Of a stretch of 64,000 nt of DNA, positions 43,923 to 53,818 are shown in pieces. The position numbers were made by a program, and so were the translations under genes. The stretch lies in contig NZ_AP017313.1 in assembly GCF_002355435.1 (NCBI RefSeq), positions 5,022,001 through 5,086,000 on the forward strand. The letters run 5' to 3'. The DNA comes from Mucilaginibacter gotjawali. Its GTDB lineage: Bacteria; Bacteroidota; Bacteroidia; Sphingobacteriales; Sphingobacteriaceae. The stretch's first letter is position 1; each line of letters opens with the position of its first letter. A model generated the notes under the pieces. The model did not search any database. It was not told the origin of the DNA and was given only the letters and a program-made list of their open reading frames with translations.

Positions 43923-45122
43923 ATGAAAAAGAACACGAAGAGAATCCTCATTATTGCAGCGATCATTATTGTACTCGGTACAATATGGCTGCTTGCCGCT
44001 AAAAAGAAAGAAAAACAGGTTGTATTACCTACCGAAGTGCCTGCATATGGTTATATCGCTCAAACAGTCACAGCAACCGGCACAATTCAGCCTGTGGATA
44101 CGGTGGCGGTAGGTACCCAGGTATCGGGTATCGTGAAAGTGATCAATGCCGACTTCAATTCCAAAGTAAAGAAAGGCCAGCTATTGGCGCAATTGGATAA
44201 GTCGCTTCTGCAGGCAACGGTCGATCAGGCCAGTGCTACTTTGCGCACACAGCAAAGCCAACTGGTTTACAACGAGAATTTTTATAACCGGCAAAAGTTG
44301 TTGTACAGCAGCGGCTCGATCAGTAAGCAGGATTATGAGTCGGCTTTGAACAATTTTAATTCATCCAAAGCAGCGGTGGATAATGCGGCCGCTGCGCTGC
44401 GCTCGGCTGAAAAAAATCTGTCCTATACCGATATTTATTCGCCTGTAGACGGCGTGGTGCTTTCGCGGAGTGTGAGCCTCGGGCAGACCGTTGCGGCGGC
44501 ATTCAGTACACCGACGCTCTTTGTGATCGCCAAAGATATTTCAAAAATGCAGGTGCAGGCAGATGTGGACGAAGCTGATATCGGCAACGTAAAAATCGGT
44601 AACCGTGTTAGTTTTACGGTAGACGCCTATATTGATGATGTGTTTAAAGGAACAGTATATGATGTTCGCCTGCACCCGAAGACCACATCAAATGTGGTGA
44701 CCTATACAACCATCATCTATGCCCCTAATGATAGCCTGATGCTTAAACCAGGGATGACCGCCAACATCAACGTTTATACCAAAGAGGTAAAGAACGCGCT
44801 GACTGTCAGCTCAAAGTCACTGAACTTTGCGCCCGATTCCGCGCTAAGAAAACAGTTTATTTTAAAACCAATGGCGCAGGGCAATAACAGTAATGCGACT
44901 AATGGCCCGGGAAAACCAGGAAGCGTATGGCTTAAAAAAGGCAGGGAGCTGGTACAAACCCCGGTTCGCTACGGGCTTGATGACAATACGCATGCCGAGA
45001 TCCTGTCGGGGTTATCTGTAAAAGATACCATCGTATCCTCGCTGCCGGTACCTGTGCAGGCCGAAGCAGGCACATCTATTTTGCCAAGTCCGGGCGGCGC
45101 TGATAAAAACAAGAAGCCGTAA
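43923..45122 (+). CDS. Periplasmic adaptor (HlyD/RND-MFP family) of the efflux system
   Basis: A 399-residue membrane fusion protein. An N-terminal anchor (ILIIAAIIIVLGTIWLLAA) precedes a barrel-sandwich hybrid/lipoyl domain (TGTIQPVDTVAVGTQVSG) split by a coiled-coil hairpin (residues about 95-150), then beta-barrel and membrane-proximal domains. This is the MacA-type layout. It should link the MacB-like transporter to the TolC-like channel. Its stop overlaps the ATPase start by one base (TAATG). Confidence 0.94.
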   Translation: MKKNTKRILIIAAIIIVLGTIWLLAAKKKEKQVVLPTEVPAYGYIAQTVTATGTIQPVDTVAVGTQVSGIVKVINADFNSKVKKGQLLAQLDKSLLQATVDQASATLRTQQSQLVYNENFYNRQKLLYSSGSISKQDYESALNNFNSSKAAVDNAAAALRSAEKNLSYTDIYSPVDGVVLSRSVSLGQTVAAAFSTPTLFVIAKDISKMQVQADVDEADIGNVKIGNRVSFTVDAYIDDVFKGTVYDVRLHPKTTSNVVTYTTIIYAPNDSLMLKPGMTANINVYTKEVKNALTVSSKSLNFAPDSALRKQFILKPMAQGNNSNATNGPGKPGSVWLKKGRELVQTPVRYGLDDNTHAEILSGLSVKDTIVSSLPVPVQAEAGTSILPSPGGADKNKKP

Positions 45123-45874
45123 TGAAAAAGATATTAGAGTTACATGATATAACGCGGGAGTTCCAGATGGGTTCTGAAATTGTGCGGGCACTGAAAGGCG
45201 TAAGCTTTGATGTATTTGCCGGTGAGTTTGTGACCATTATGGGCAGTAGCGGCTCGGGTAAAACAACCTTGCTGAATACCCTGGGCTGCCTGGATAAACC
45301 CAGCAGCGGGAATTACCTGCTTGATGGCGTATCTGTGCGGGAACGGAGCCGGGACGAATTGGCCAAGCTTCGAAATGAGAAGATCGGTTTTGTATTTCAG
45401 GCCTATAACCTGCTGCCGCGTACCACGGCTTTGGAGAATGTGGAACTACCGTTGTTTTATAATCCAACGGTAACGGCGGCAAATCGCCGCCAAAGGGCCG
45501 CAGCCGCCCTGAATGCTGTAAAACTGGGCGACCGGATTAATCACCTGCCCAACGAAATGTCAGGCGGGCAGCAGCAGCGGGTGGCCATTGCCCGTGCGCT
45601 GGTGAACGAGCCAGTGATGATCCTGGCCGACGAAGCTACCGGTAACCTGGATACACGCACATCCTACGAAATTATGGCTTTGATGCAGGACCTGAATCAA
45701 AGTCAGGGCAAAACGATAGTCTTTGTGACCCACGAACCAGACATCGCGGCTTTCAGCAGCCGTACAATCACGCTTCGGGATGGCCGCGTGGTGAAAGATC
45801 AGGTTAACCAGCAGGTACGTTCAGCCAAAGAAATGTTGGCCGCCTTACCCCAAACAGAAGATTACCACGTATGA
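45122..45874 (+). CDS. ABC transporter ATP-binding protein (MacB/LolD-type)
   Basis: A 250-residue ATPase with Walker A GSSGSGKTT (41-49), Q-loop FVFQAYNLLP, signature MSGGQQQRVAIARAL, Walker B VMILADEATGNLD and a switch His in FVTHEPD. In MacB-type exporters this domain is fused to the permease, but here it is a separate gene. It overlaps the permease by 4 bp. It powers the tripartite efflux pump. Confidence 0.96.
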   Translation: MKKILELHDITREFQMGSEIVRALKGVSFDVFAGEFVTIMGSSGSGKTTLLNTLGCLDKPSSGNYLLDGVSVRERSRDELAKLRNEKIGFVFQAYNLLPRTTALENVELPLFYNPTVTAANRRQRAAAALNAVKLGDRINHLPNEMSGGQQQRVAIARALVNEPVMILADEATGNLDTRTSYEIMALMQDLNQSQGKTIVFVTHEPDIAAFSSRTITLRDGRVVKDQVNQQVRSAKEMLAALPQTEDYHV

Positions 45875-47091
45875 AAGTTTTAAATCTGATCAGGCTCGCG
45901 CTGTTGGCCCTGCAACGCAATAAGTTAAGGGCTGTACTTACCATGCTGGGCATCATCATCGGTGTGGCCGCAGTAATTACCATCGGTGCTATCGGCGCCG
46001 GCTCAACGGCCAGTGTCCATAATTCACTGTCCAGCATGGGCTCCAACCTGATCATGGTGATGCCCAATAGCAATGCGCCCGGCGGCGCGCGTTTGCAGGG
46101 CGCCAATGTGGAAACCCTGACCGAAAAAGACCTTTCCGCCTTAAAAAAGGAAGCGACATATATTAATGCCATATCGCCCTCATCACAATCCAAAGGGCAG
46201 GCGATCAATGGTTCGCTTAACTGGCCTACCACCATTGAAGGCGTAAACCAGGATTATCTTGCCATCAAAAACATATCGCTCAAAGACGGTAAAATGTTTT
46301 CAGACAGGGATGTGCACACTTACGGGAAAGTTTGCCTGCTGGGCCAAACCGTGGTAGATAATATATTCCCAAAAGGGGTTGATCCGGTCGGCAAGATCAT
46401 CCGCTTTAAGAAAATTCCTTTCCAGGTCATCGGCATACTCAATAAAAAAGGGCAAAACACTTTTGGGCAGGATCAGGACGATATTATCCTGGCGCCCTAC
46501 ACCACTGTTCAGAAACGGATCATAGCATCCATCTATTTCGGAAGTTTTAATGCCTCGGCCAAATCCGAAAACCTGTCGCAGGCTGCAGCTGACGAAATGG
46601 AGAAGATCCTGCGTAAAACGCACCGGCTCCGCCCAACCGAAGACAATGATTTTACCGTGCGAACCCAGGCCGAACTCATACAGACCCTGAGCTCCATCAC
46701 CACACTGCTAACCGCATTACTAACCGCCATAGCAGCTATATCATTGGTCATTGGGGGCATTGGTATCATGAATATCATGTACGTATCGGTAACCGAACGT
46801 ACCAAAGAGATCGGCCTGCGCATGGCGATCGGGGCGCGCGGCAGGGATATCCTTAGCCAGTTTTTAACTGAAGCTATCCTCATCAGCGTTACCGGCGGCC
46901 TTATCGGTATTCTCATTGGGGAAACCCTGGCCTTTGTTATCGCCAATGCGCTGAAATGGGAGCCTATTATTGATAAAGCATCTATCATGGAAGCATTTGG
47001 TTTCTGCACACTGATCGGGGTTTTCTTTGGCTACTACCCGGCCCTGAAAGCTTCCCGGCTTGACCCGATAGAGGCGTTGCGATATGAATGA
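45871..47091 (+). CDS. MacB-like ABC transporter permease
   Basis: A 406-residue FtsX/MacB-type permease. It has one N-terminal span (MLGIIIGVAAVITIGAIGAG), a large periplasmic MacB domain (residues about 50-260), and three C-terminal spans with the conserved ERTKEIGLRMAIGARGRDIL cytoplasmic loop. It performs mechanotransmission with the ATPase encoded just upstream. Substrate cannot be inferred; relatives export macrolides, peptides or lipoproteins. Confidence 0.95.
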   Translation: MKVLNLIRLALLALQRNKLRAVLTMLGIIIGVAAVITIGAIGAGSTASVHNSLSSMGSNLIMVMPNSNAPGGARLQGANVETLTEKDLSALKKEATYINAISPSSQSKGQAINGSLNWPTTIEGVNQDYLAIKNISLKDGKMFSDRDVHTYGKVCLLGQTVVDNIFPKGVDPVGKIIRFKKIPFQVIGILNKKGQNTFGQDQDDIILAPYTTVQKRIIASIYFGSFNASAKSENLSQAAADEMEKILRKTHRLRPTEDNDFTVRTQAELIQTLSSITTLLTALLTAIAAISLVIGGIGIMNIMYVSVTERTKEIGLRMAIGARGRDILSQFLTEAILISVTGGLIGILIGETLAFVIANALKWEPIIDKASIMEAFGFCTLIGVFFGYYPALKASRLDPIEALRYE

Positions 47092-47130
47092 ATAAATTAA
47101 TCAAATAATTACCAATAAATCCTAAAAGCA

Positions 47131-47484
47131 ATGAAAATTAAAAAACTGATTCTCGCCCTGATGGCAATGGCCATTGTAACTTTCGTTTACGCTGCAACTG
47201 ATATCAGCGGCCATTGGGCCGGTTCTATTAACGGGCAAATGGAAGTTTCCTATGATTTTAAAGTAGACGGGCAAAAGCTAAGCGGCAGCACTAAAGGCCC
47301 CGACGGGAACACTGTTCAATTAACCGATGGTTGGTTTAAAGATGACAGTTTAGCCTTTACCCTACCTATCATGGACCAGCAGCTTAAAATGACCGGCAAG
47401 GTAAAAAGCGCTGACCAGATTGTGCTTTACATGAAAGGCGGCCCGATGGGCGACATGAGTTATACGATCAATAGGGCGAAATAA
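47131..47484 (+). CDS. Small exported beta-rich protein
   Basis: A 117-residue protein with a signal peptide (MKIKKLILALMAMAIVTFVYA; cleavage near residue 21). The mature part alternates hydrophobic and polar residues in short strands (GHWAGSINGQMEVSYDFKVDG), suggesting a small beta-barrel like those in lipocalin-like exported proteins. It follows the permease by 39 bp and may be in the efflux operon. I recognise no family. Confidence 0.6.
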   Translation: MKIKKLILALMAMAIVTFVYAATDISGHWAGSINGQMEVSYDFKVDGQKLSGSTKGPDGNTVQLTDGWFKDDSLAFTLPIMDQQLKMTGKVKSADQIVLYMKGGPMGDMSYTINRAK

Positions 47485-47486
47485 TT

Positions 47487-48215
47487 TCAGGAACCAGGCT
47501 GACGCCAGCTTTTCATAAAATTACCGAATGCCTCCCGGTAAGGTTCAGATACCGGGATGGCAGCACGGCCAACCTGCACGGATGTTTTGGTTACGGCTGT
47601 CACCTTATCGATGGCCACAATGAACGAACGGTGCAGCCGTATAAAATGGCTGGTTGGCAGTTTTTGTTCTGCCACTTTTAAGGTCATCAGTGTTATTACC
47701 GGTTTTGGCTGGCTTTCTAAAAATATCTTGATATAGTCGGACATGCTTTCCACGTACAGAATCTGTGCCATATCGATCCTTATCAGTTGGTAATTGGAAT
47801 ATACGTGAAGATACTGTGGCTGGCTATCTTGCTCCAGCAATGAAAAATATTCAAGCGCACGGTTGGCGGCACGGGTAAAATCAGCAAAACTAAAGGGTTT
47901 TAACAGGTAATCCAGTGCGGCTAGTTTGTGCCCTTCCAGCGCGTACCGATCAAAAGCGGTTGTAAAAACAATGCGTACCGAACGCCGGTTGTCACCCTGG
48001 TCAACCATAGCGGCAAACTCCAGCCCGTTCAGATCAGCCATCTTGATGTCTAAAAAAACAAGCTGTACTTCTGGGTGTTCATTTAGAACGGTCATAGCCG
48101 TCATTGCACTGGAACATTTACTAACCAGTTGCAGGAATGGGGTCTTAGCTACATAAGCGGCGATCATTTCTAAAGCCACCGGCTCATCATCAACGGCGAT
48201 ACAGTGAATGGTCAT
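47487..48215 (-). CDS. LytTR-type response regulator
   Basis: A 242-residue two-component regulator. The receiver domain has Asp9/Asp10 and phospho-acceptor Asp56 (VFLDIKMADLNG). The C-terminal LytTR DNA-binding domain (about 135-240) has IRIDMAQILYVESMSDYIKIFL and HFIRLHRSFIVAIDKV. It partners the sensor kinase, whose stop overlaps its start by 4 bp (ATGA). It is convergent with the efflux operon and may control it (inference). Only 2 bp separate it from the exported-protein gene. Confidence 0.93.
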   Translation of the reverse strand: MTIHCIAVDDEPVALEMIAAYVAKTPFLQLVSKCSSAMTAMTVLNEHPEVQLVFLDIKMADLNGLEFAAMVDQGDNRRSVRIVFTTAFDRYALEGHKLAALDYLLKPFSFADFTRAANRALEYFSLLEQDSQPQYLHVYSNYQLIRIDMAQILYVESMSDYIKIFLESQPKPVITLMTLKVAEQKLPTSHFIRLHRSFIVAIDKVTAVTKTSVQVGRAAIPVSEPYREAFGNFMKSWRQPGS

Positions 48216-49282
48216 GTCAAAGATATTTGAAGTTCGATCCGGAATTCCTGAAGTTCGTGGTCTTCTTTCACAGTGAGCTTATATTTGCCCGGATAGATCA
48301 GATCCAGACGGCGGCGCGTATTGGCCAGGCCGATCCCGCTGCCCTCGTCCGTTTCCTTTGCGGGTTCCGCAAATAAAGTGTTACGTACCACAAAGTGCAG
48401 CTTTCCCTGGCATAACTTCGCCGATATATAGATATGGCTCGGCTGCACCGTGCTGATGCCATGCTTAAAAGCATTTTCTACAAAAGGTAATAGCAGCATC
48501 GGTGCCAAAGGGGCGTCAATCGGGCCTTCTGGCCGGTTGAAAACGACCTGGACATGCTCAGGCAGGCGCAATTGCATTAACTGGCGATAACTATCGATAA
48601 GGTGTAGCTCTTTTTCGAGGGTGGTTGATTGCTGCCGGGTATCGTATAACACATAGCGCATCATATGAGACAGCGTGTAAATAGCTTCACGGGCCCGGTC
48701 TGCATCGATCTCGGTAAGTCCGTAAATAGTATGTAATACGTTGAAAAAGAAATGAGGGTTGATCTGTGAACGTAAAACGGCCAGTTCGCCTGCGATGCGG
48801 TCATTTTCCAGGGATTTCTCCTTTAACAGGTCGGCCTGTACTTTCTGGCTGACCGATATAATGATGGCGATACCGATGACGATCATGGTCATAATCATGA
48901 TACTTAGGTCGCCTACCGGGGTATAACGATCGTCAATCGGAGGATGTCTCGGGGCAAACCTGCGTAGCAAGCCCGGCAGGTCCATCAGTTTATCGGCCTG
49001 GTGGTTTAAAAGCGGAGCGGCAATGCAGATCAGGAAAACGAGCAGTGCGAAGGTCCCACCGCTGTTGTTATAAAGCAGTTTGGGAATGAGTACCCGGAGA
49101 TGAAGGTAAAATATACCTACCAGGGAAGCATATAAGGCTAATTGCTTGGTCCATATTTGTATGGGTAGAGACGAAGTTATAGTCAGTGGAATGCAGGTAA
49201 AGACCAATAGCCCCAGCAACACGGCAAAATGCACCGAGAAGATCAGGGAACGCAAACGGCTAATTTTAACGAGAGGTAACAC
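48212..49282 (-). CDS. LytS-type sensor histidine kinase
   Basis: A 356-residue membrane sensor. About four N-terminal spans (residues 12-145) precede a His_kinase domain with SQINPHFFFNVLHTIYGL (phospho-acceptor His177) and a HATPase domain with LLPFVENAFKHGI and GSGIGLANTRRRL. Such kinases lack a HAMP or PAS domain and pair with LytTR regulators. The start codon is GTG at 49282; no better upstream start exists. Confidence 0.93.
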   Translation of the reverse strand: MLPLVKISRLRSLIFSVHFAVLLGLLVFTCIPLTITSSLPIQIWTKQLALYASLVGIFYLHLRVLIPKLLYNNSGGTFALLVFLICIAAPLLNHQADKLMDLPGLLRRFAPRHPPIDDRYTPVGDLSIMIMTMIVIGIAIIISVSQKVQADLLKEKSLENDRIAGELAVLRSQINPHFFFNVLHTIYGLTEIDADRAREAIYTLSHMMRYVLYDTRQQSTTLEKELHLIDSYRQLMQLRLPEHVQVVFNRPEGPIDAPLAPMLLLPFVENAFKHGISTVQPSHIYISAKLCQGKLHFVVRNTLFAEPAKETDEGSGIGLANTRRRLDLIYPGKYKLTVKEDHELQEFRIELQISLT

Positions 49283-49414
49283 AGCTACAAATTACCGCCT
49301 TTTAATTTCAAATCCAAAGTCGCCTTATCCATACCATGGGTGTTTCTACAGGAACATATCGCCTTTCCGTCGATACTCCTTCCTAATCAGGTCCCGAATG
49401 TATTATTTGCATGA

Positions 49415-49660
49415 ATGACTACCCCACAAAAACTCAAAGACGAGGCAAGAGAATTACAGATCAGGCGTCAAATATGGCGGGCTTTCTTCTTGCTGGCAGA
49501 GCCTATCGATCCGGATTCTCTTATTGTTCGATTAAAAGCTACCGGTTTAATGATCGAACGTGGCATGGTGCACAGTACGTTGACTTTGTTGATCGAGTAT
49601 GGTTTTGCAGAGCGGAACCGTAACGAAGAAATAGGTATCACTTACTACCGATGCCGTTGA
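49415..49660 (+). CDS. Small winged-helix-like hypothetical protein
   Basis: An 81-residue protein. The helices and turn in AFFLLAEPIDPDSLIVRLKATG and TLLIEYGFAERNRNEEIG have the spacing of the N-terminal Fur or MarR-type winged helix. There is no metal-binding C-terminal domain. It could be a stand-alone DNA-binding protein. It is unrelated to neighbouring operons. Confidence 0.45.
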   Translation: MTTPQKLKDEARELQIRRQIWRAFFLLAEPIDPDSLIVRLKATGLMIERGMVHSTLTLLIEYGFAERNRNEEIGITYYRCR

Positions 49661-50016
49661 TCTTCAAGGAAATCAAAAGCAGGCATCATGATGACCCACA
49701 AAAGGAGTTACCGGCATTTGAATTGTCCTTTTGGAGTTCTCCAAAATTATTGAAGATTTGATAAAATCCTCATTGGCGTTATCAGTAACGAAACTATATT
49801 AACCTGCAATTACGGTTTTGATGCTCCATTTTGTATTATTGTACTCTTGACAGGCAACTTGTTTGGATAAAGGTCAATTCATGCATTTTTGAATGGATTG
49901 ACTGAAGCATCCTGCTTTGACGATCCAAAATATGAAAGAGTAAACCTGGCAGTTGATTGGCTGATCATTGATTATTTACCTTTAATACCTCGATACTAAA
50001 CTTTGAAAAACAAAAA
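49661..50016. other. Spacer upstream of the glutaminase-family gene
   Basis: No complete gene. A stop-free stretch at about 49877-49999 reads FLNGLTEASCFDDPKYERVN and could be the tail of a lost gene, but I recognise no family. An AAACTTTG near 50000-50007 is close to the -7 consensus. Confidence 0.4.
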
Positions 50017-52533
50017 ATGAACAAGCTAACCCAAACAACACAGCAGGCAGCTATGATTTTAAAAAAAAGAACCAAATGGCCAATTTTGATTGCAAACATG
50101 CTATTGGCATTTTCAGCGTCCGCGCAGGAGAGAAAAGCGCCTGCCTACCCGCTGATCACCCATAACCCCTATTTCAGTGTATGGTCAACAACTGATGACC
50201 TTGCGGCATCAACTACCACACACTGGACAGGCGCCAGCCAGTCATTAATTGGTATGATCAGTGTGGATGGTTTGTTTTACCGGTTCATGGGCAAGGAACC
50301 GGCCTATTTTAAAACCATCCTTCCGGCGGCTGACGAAAAACCGTATGCTATAAAATATACGGAGACTGAACCACAAGGAGACTGGAAGGCTTTAACCTAC
50401 AGTGCAGAAAACTGGAAATCGGGCATGGGGCGTGTTGGTGATATTGAAGGGCTTGATAAAACGATCTGGAAGACCAGGGACATTTGGATCAGGAGAAACT
50501 TTACTATAAACAGCGTACAGGATATCAATAAACTGATCTTAAAAATATCGCATGATGATGATGCCTATGTTTACCTGAATGGTGAAGAAATATTTAAAAA
50601 AGTTGGGGTAACCAATGATTATGGGATGATACCCGTAAACAAGGATAAGCTAAAAGTTGGTGAAAATGTGCTTGCTATCCATGTAGTAAACACTGGCGGC
50701 GGCGCAAGGCTTGATGTTGGCCTGGTTGACCAGGAAAAAGAAAACCTGTCCAATAATATCCTGGTAGCTAAACAAAACAGCGTAAACATAAACGCTACCC
50801 AAACGATGTATAATTTTAAATGCGGCAAAGTCGACCTGGATTTAACTTTTACTTCGCCATTGTTACTAAACGATCTGAAAATTTTATCAAGGCCGGTATC
50901 ATACATCACCTGCCGTGTAAAAGCAAACGATAACCAGGCGCACCAGGTTAAGGTTTATCTCAGCGCTGCAACCAGTCTGGCGGTTAACAGGTCATCACAG
51001 GAAGTTACCACCAGTAAGCTCAGTACCGGGAGCTTATCTATTTTAAAAGCCGGAACAACCGAACAGCCTGTGCTTCAGAAAAAGGGCGATGATCTTCGCA
51101 TAGATTGGGGTTATGTTTATATCGCGGTGCCAAAATCAGCTAACGCTACCCAGTTTGTCACTACTGAAAAGGGCGCGGCCAACGCTTTTTACAGTGGCAA
51201 CACTACAACAAGCAGTAAAACCGGAACCGGTTTAGCCTTAAATACCCTGTTACCATTCGGAAAGGTCGGTAAAACGCCTGTATCGAAATTTATTGAAGTT
51301 GGTTATGATGATATTTATTCCATACAATATTTTGGCAGCAATCTGAGGCCGTGGTGGAATAACGACGGAAAGCATACGATTGAAAATGAGCTCGGCGAAG
51401 CTGCTGCAACCTGCAATAATGTGCTGGCCAAATGCCGGGCCTTCAACAAAAACATGTATGATGACGCAAGGAAAGCGGGAGGAGAAAAATACGCTGACCT
51501 GTGCGTACTGGCCTACCGGCAAAGTATTGCTGCCCATCAGTTGGTAAAAAGCCCGCAGGGTAAACTCTTATGGCTTTCTAAAGAAAACTTCAGCAATGGC
51601 TCAATCAATACCGTTGATGTAACTTATCCCTCGGCCCCCCTGTATCTGCTATATAACCCCCGTTTACTGGAGGGTATGCTGAATGGCTTGTTCTATTATA
51701 GCGAGAGCGGCAAATTTGACAAAGATTTTGCCGCCCACGACCTCGGCACTTACCCTATTGCCAACGGGCAAACCTACGGTGAAGATATGCCGGTAGAAGA
51801 ATCGGGCAACATGATCATCCTGACAGCCGCAATTGCTAGAGCCGAGGGCAACGCCGCCTTTGCAAAACCACACTGGAAAACACTGAGCAGGTGGGTGAAC
51901 TACCTGGTAAATGAGGGTTTCGACCCCAAAAATCAATTATGCACGGATGATTTCGCCGGGCACCTCGCGCGTAATGCCAACTTATCGGTTAAAGCAATAG
52001 TGGGTATAGCTTGTTACGCGGACCTGGCAGCGCAATTGGGCGATGCACAAACGGCCGCCAAATACCGCGGTATCGCTAAAGGTATGGTTGCCAAATGGAT
52101 GAAATTAGCTGCAGATAACGATCATTATGCGTTAACTTTTGACGATAAAGGTACCTGGAGCCAAAAATACAACCTGGTTTGGGACAAGGTGCTCGGTTTA
52201 AAACTTTTTCCGCAGGAAGTGTATGATAAAGAAATTAAGTATTACCTGGCAAAGCAGGAAAAATTTGGTTTGCCGCTGGATAGCCGAAAAACCTACACAA
52301 AGTCTGACTGGATATTATGGACGGCAACTTTTGCCGGTAACCAAAAGGATTTTGTAGCGCTGATTGATCCGATCTACAAATATTCTTTGGAAACACCTAC
52401 GCGGGTGCCATTGAGCGACTGGCACGAAACCACCGACGGCAAGCAGGTAGGTTTCCAGGCGCGCAGTGTGGTTGGCGGCTATTTTATGAAATTATTGTAT
52501 AACAAGATGACCGGTAAAACGCAGGCGAGGTAA
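50017..52533 (+). CDS. Secreted glutaminase-family protein (DUF4964/DUF5127/DUF4965/DUF1793)
   Basis: An 838-residue exported protein. A signal peptide (LIANMLLAFSASAQ, about residues 25-38) is followed by the DUF4964-like start (APAYPLITHNPYFSVWSTTD). A jelly-roll-like insertion (residues about 120-245, ISHDDDAYVYLNGEEIF) comes next, then DUF5127, and a C-terminal alpha/alpha region (AYRQSIAAHQLV, EDMPVEESGNMI, DWHETTDGKQVGFQARSVVGGYFM). This is the fungal GtaA-like glutaminase family, found in Bacteroidota as exported or periplasmic enzymes. It stands alone with a terminator behind it. Confidence 0.88.
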   Translation: MNKLTQTTQQAAMILKKRTKWPILIANMLLAFSASAQERKAPAYPLITHNPYFSVWSTTDDLAASTTTHWTGASQSLIGMISVDGLFYRFMGKEPAYFKTILPAADEKPYAIKYTETEPQGDWKALTYSAENWKSGMGRVGDIEGLDKTIWKTRDIWIRRNFTINSVQDINKLILKISHDDDAYVYLNGEEIFKKVGVTNDYGMIPVNKDKLKVGENVLAIHVVNTGGGARLDVGLVDQEKENLSNNILVAKQNSVNINATQTMYNFKCGKVDLDLTFTSPLLLNDLKILSRPVSYITCRVKANDNQAHQVKVYLSAATSLAVNRSSQEVTTSKLSTGSLSILKAGTTEQPVLQKKGDDLRIDWGYVYIAVPKSANATQFVTTEKGAANAFYSGNTTTSSKTGTGLALNTLLPFGKVGKTPVSKFIEVGYDDIYSIQYFGSNLRPWWNNDGKHTIENELGEAAATCNNVLAKCRAFNKNMYDDARKAGGEKYADLCVLAYRQSIAAHQLVKSPQGKLLWLSKENFSNGSINTVDVTYPSAPLYLLYNPRLLEGMLNGLFYYSESGKFDKDFAAHDLGTYPIANGQTYGEDMPVEESGNMIILTAAIARAEGNAAFAKPHWKTLSRWVNYLVNEGFDPKNQLCTDDFAGHLARNANLSVKAIVGIACYADLAAQLGDAQTAAKYRGIAKGMVAKWMKLAADNDHYALTFDDKGTWSQKYNLVWDKVLGLKLFPQEVYDKEIKYYLAKQEKFGLPLDSRKTYTKSDWILWTATFAGNQKDFVALIDPIYKYSLETPTRVPLSDWHETTDGKQVGFQARSVVGGYFMKLLYNKMTGKTQAR

Positions 52534-52613
52534 AATAGATCTGATTAAAGTTAAACCTGACTACCTTTTTGGTTACTGCCATCACCCTTGTTGATGGGAA
52601 GTGAATTATAAGT

Positions 52614-52649
52614 AAAGCAGTGGGTCCTTTTGTGGATCCGCTGCTTTTT
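52614..52649 (+). terminator. Terminator downstream of the glutaminase-family gene
   Basis: AGCAGTGGGTCC and GGATCCGCTGCT form a stem with a TTTTGT loop, followed by TTTTT. It is 80 bp after the stop codon. Confidence 0.8.
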
Positions 52650-52829
52650 AACTTCGGGGTTAGGCTAAGTGTTATTTCCTATACAAAACCTACCGCGGGG
52701 TTTATGGGGTTGGTATTCACGCTCATCAGGCCGGCTTCATTAATTAACGCTAATTTAAACAAGACATATGCTGAAACATCCAATTAATGAGGTATTTTTG
52801 CGGCACAATAAAAGGCTATCCTTATAATA

Positions 52830-53798
52830 ATGCGCTTTACTGTTTTTTGCTGCCTGCTTTTATTATTTTGCTGTTTTGGCGCCAGTGGCCGGCAGGATAA
52901 GGTTGCTGCAAAGGACCAGAATGTTTTAAAACCTGTTGACCCAAATACCGTGAACCCTTTTCTTCCGGATTCTGTTGTTAAGGCGAATAAGGAAAAGCAT
53001 ATGCAGGATTCCATCGTATTTGCCTACCTCATCCCTGACTCCCTGCGAAGCAACCACGTTATGGATAGCATCCGCGCAAACAATTTATATAAAATGCTTT
53101 CAGGTCCTTCAGCTCATTTAAAAAAAAGAGAATTTGAGCAGAGCGGCTTCCTGAGAAGCTCCCGCGATCCATGGATCATCGCGGTAGTGCTGGGCCTGCT
53201 GATATTTACCGGTTTCCTGAATGCTTTTCTCGGCAACGATATAAAAAATGTGCTGCGTTCTTTTTACAACAGCCAGGCAATTTCGCAAACTGATAAGGAA
53301 GGCGGGCTAATCAATTCATGGGCCTTCCCTGGTTTATTTATCTTATTCAGTTTATCTCTTGGCCTCCTTTTGTACCAGCTAACACAATATTATAATATTT
53401 CATATAGGTTGAGCGGATTTGCGCTTTTTATTTCATTTGCTGCAATAATCAGCTTATTAATGGCATTTAAATTTATTATTTTAAAATTTATCGGGTTTAT
53501 TTTTCAGTTAGATACGCTTGTCAGCGAGTACATAACCGTGTTGAACTTAACTTATTTCACAATGGCATTTATTTTGCTGATTGTTGCCATATGTTTTAGT
53601 TTGCTGGCCAGCAGGTTTATACCACTTTTATTGAATTTTACACTGGCTTTTACAGTGTTAATATTTTTATGGCAATACCTGCGTAACAGCATGAATATCA
53701 TTTCTGATTTAAGATTTCACAAATTTTATTTATTTGTCTATCTTTGTGCCCTCGAAATTTGCCCCGTTTTAATAATAATTAAAGCACTGAATTTATAA
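52830..53798 (+). CDS. DUF4271-type polytopic membrane protein
   Basis: A 322-residue protein. An N-terminal signal or anchor (FCCLLLLFCCFGASG) and a periplasmic stretch of about 90 residues precede about seven membrane spans. This layout matches the DUF4271 family of Bacteroidota, often next to hemD-like genes. Its function is unknown. It is 20 bp from the HemD-like gene and upstream of gldKLMN. Confidence 0.75.
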   Translation: MRFTVFCCLLLLFCCFGASGRQDKVAAKDQNVLKPVDPNTVNPFLPDSVVKANKEKHMQDSIVFAYLIPDSLRSNHVMDSIRANNLYKMLSGPSAHLKKREFEQSGFLRSSRDPWIIAVVLGLLIFTGFLNAFLGNDIKNVLRSFYNSQAISQTDKEGGLINSWAFPGLFILFSLSLGLLLYQLTQYYNISYRLSGFALFISFAAIISLLMAFKFIILKFIGFIFQLDTLVSEYITVLNLTYFTMAFILLIVAICFSLLASRFIPLLLNFTLAFTVLIFLWQYLRNSMNIISDLRFHKFYLFVYLCALEICPVLIIIKALNL

Positions 53799-53818
53799 CT
53801 TTTAGCAGTTTACACGAA

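Noticed and set aside
45804..46235. Minus-strand frames opposite the efflux permease
   Set aside because: Antisense to a conserved permease; no start context or domain.
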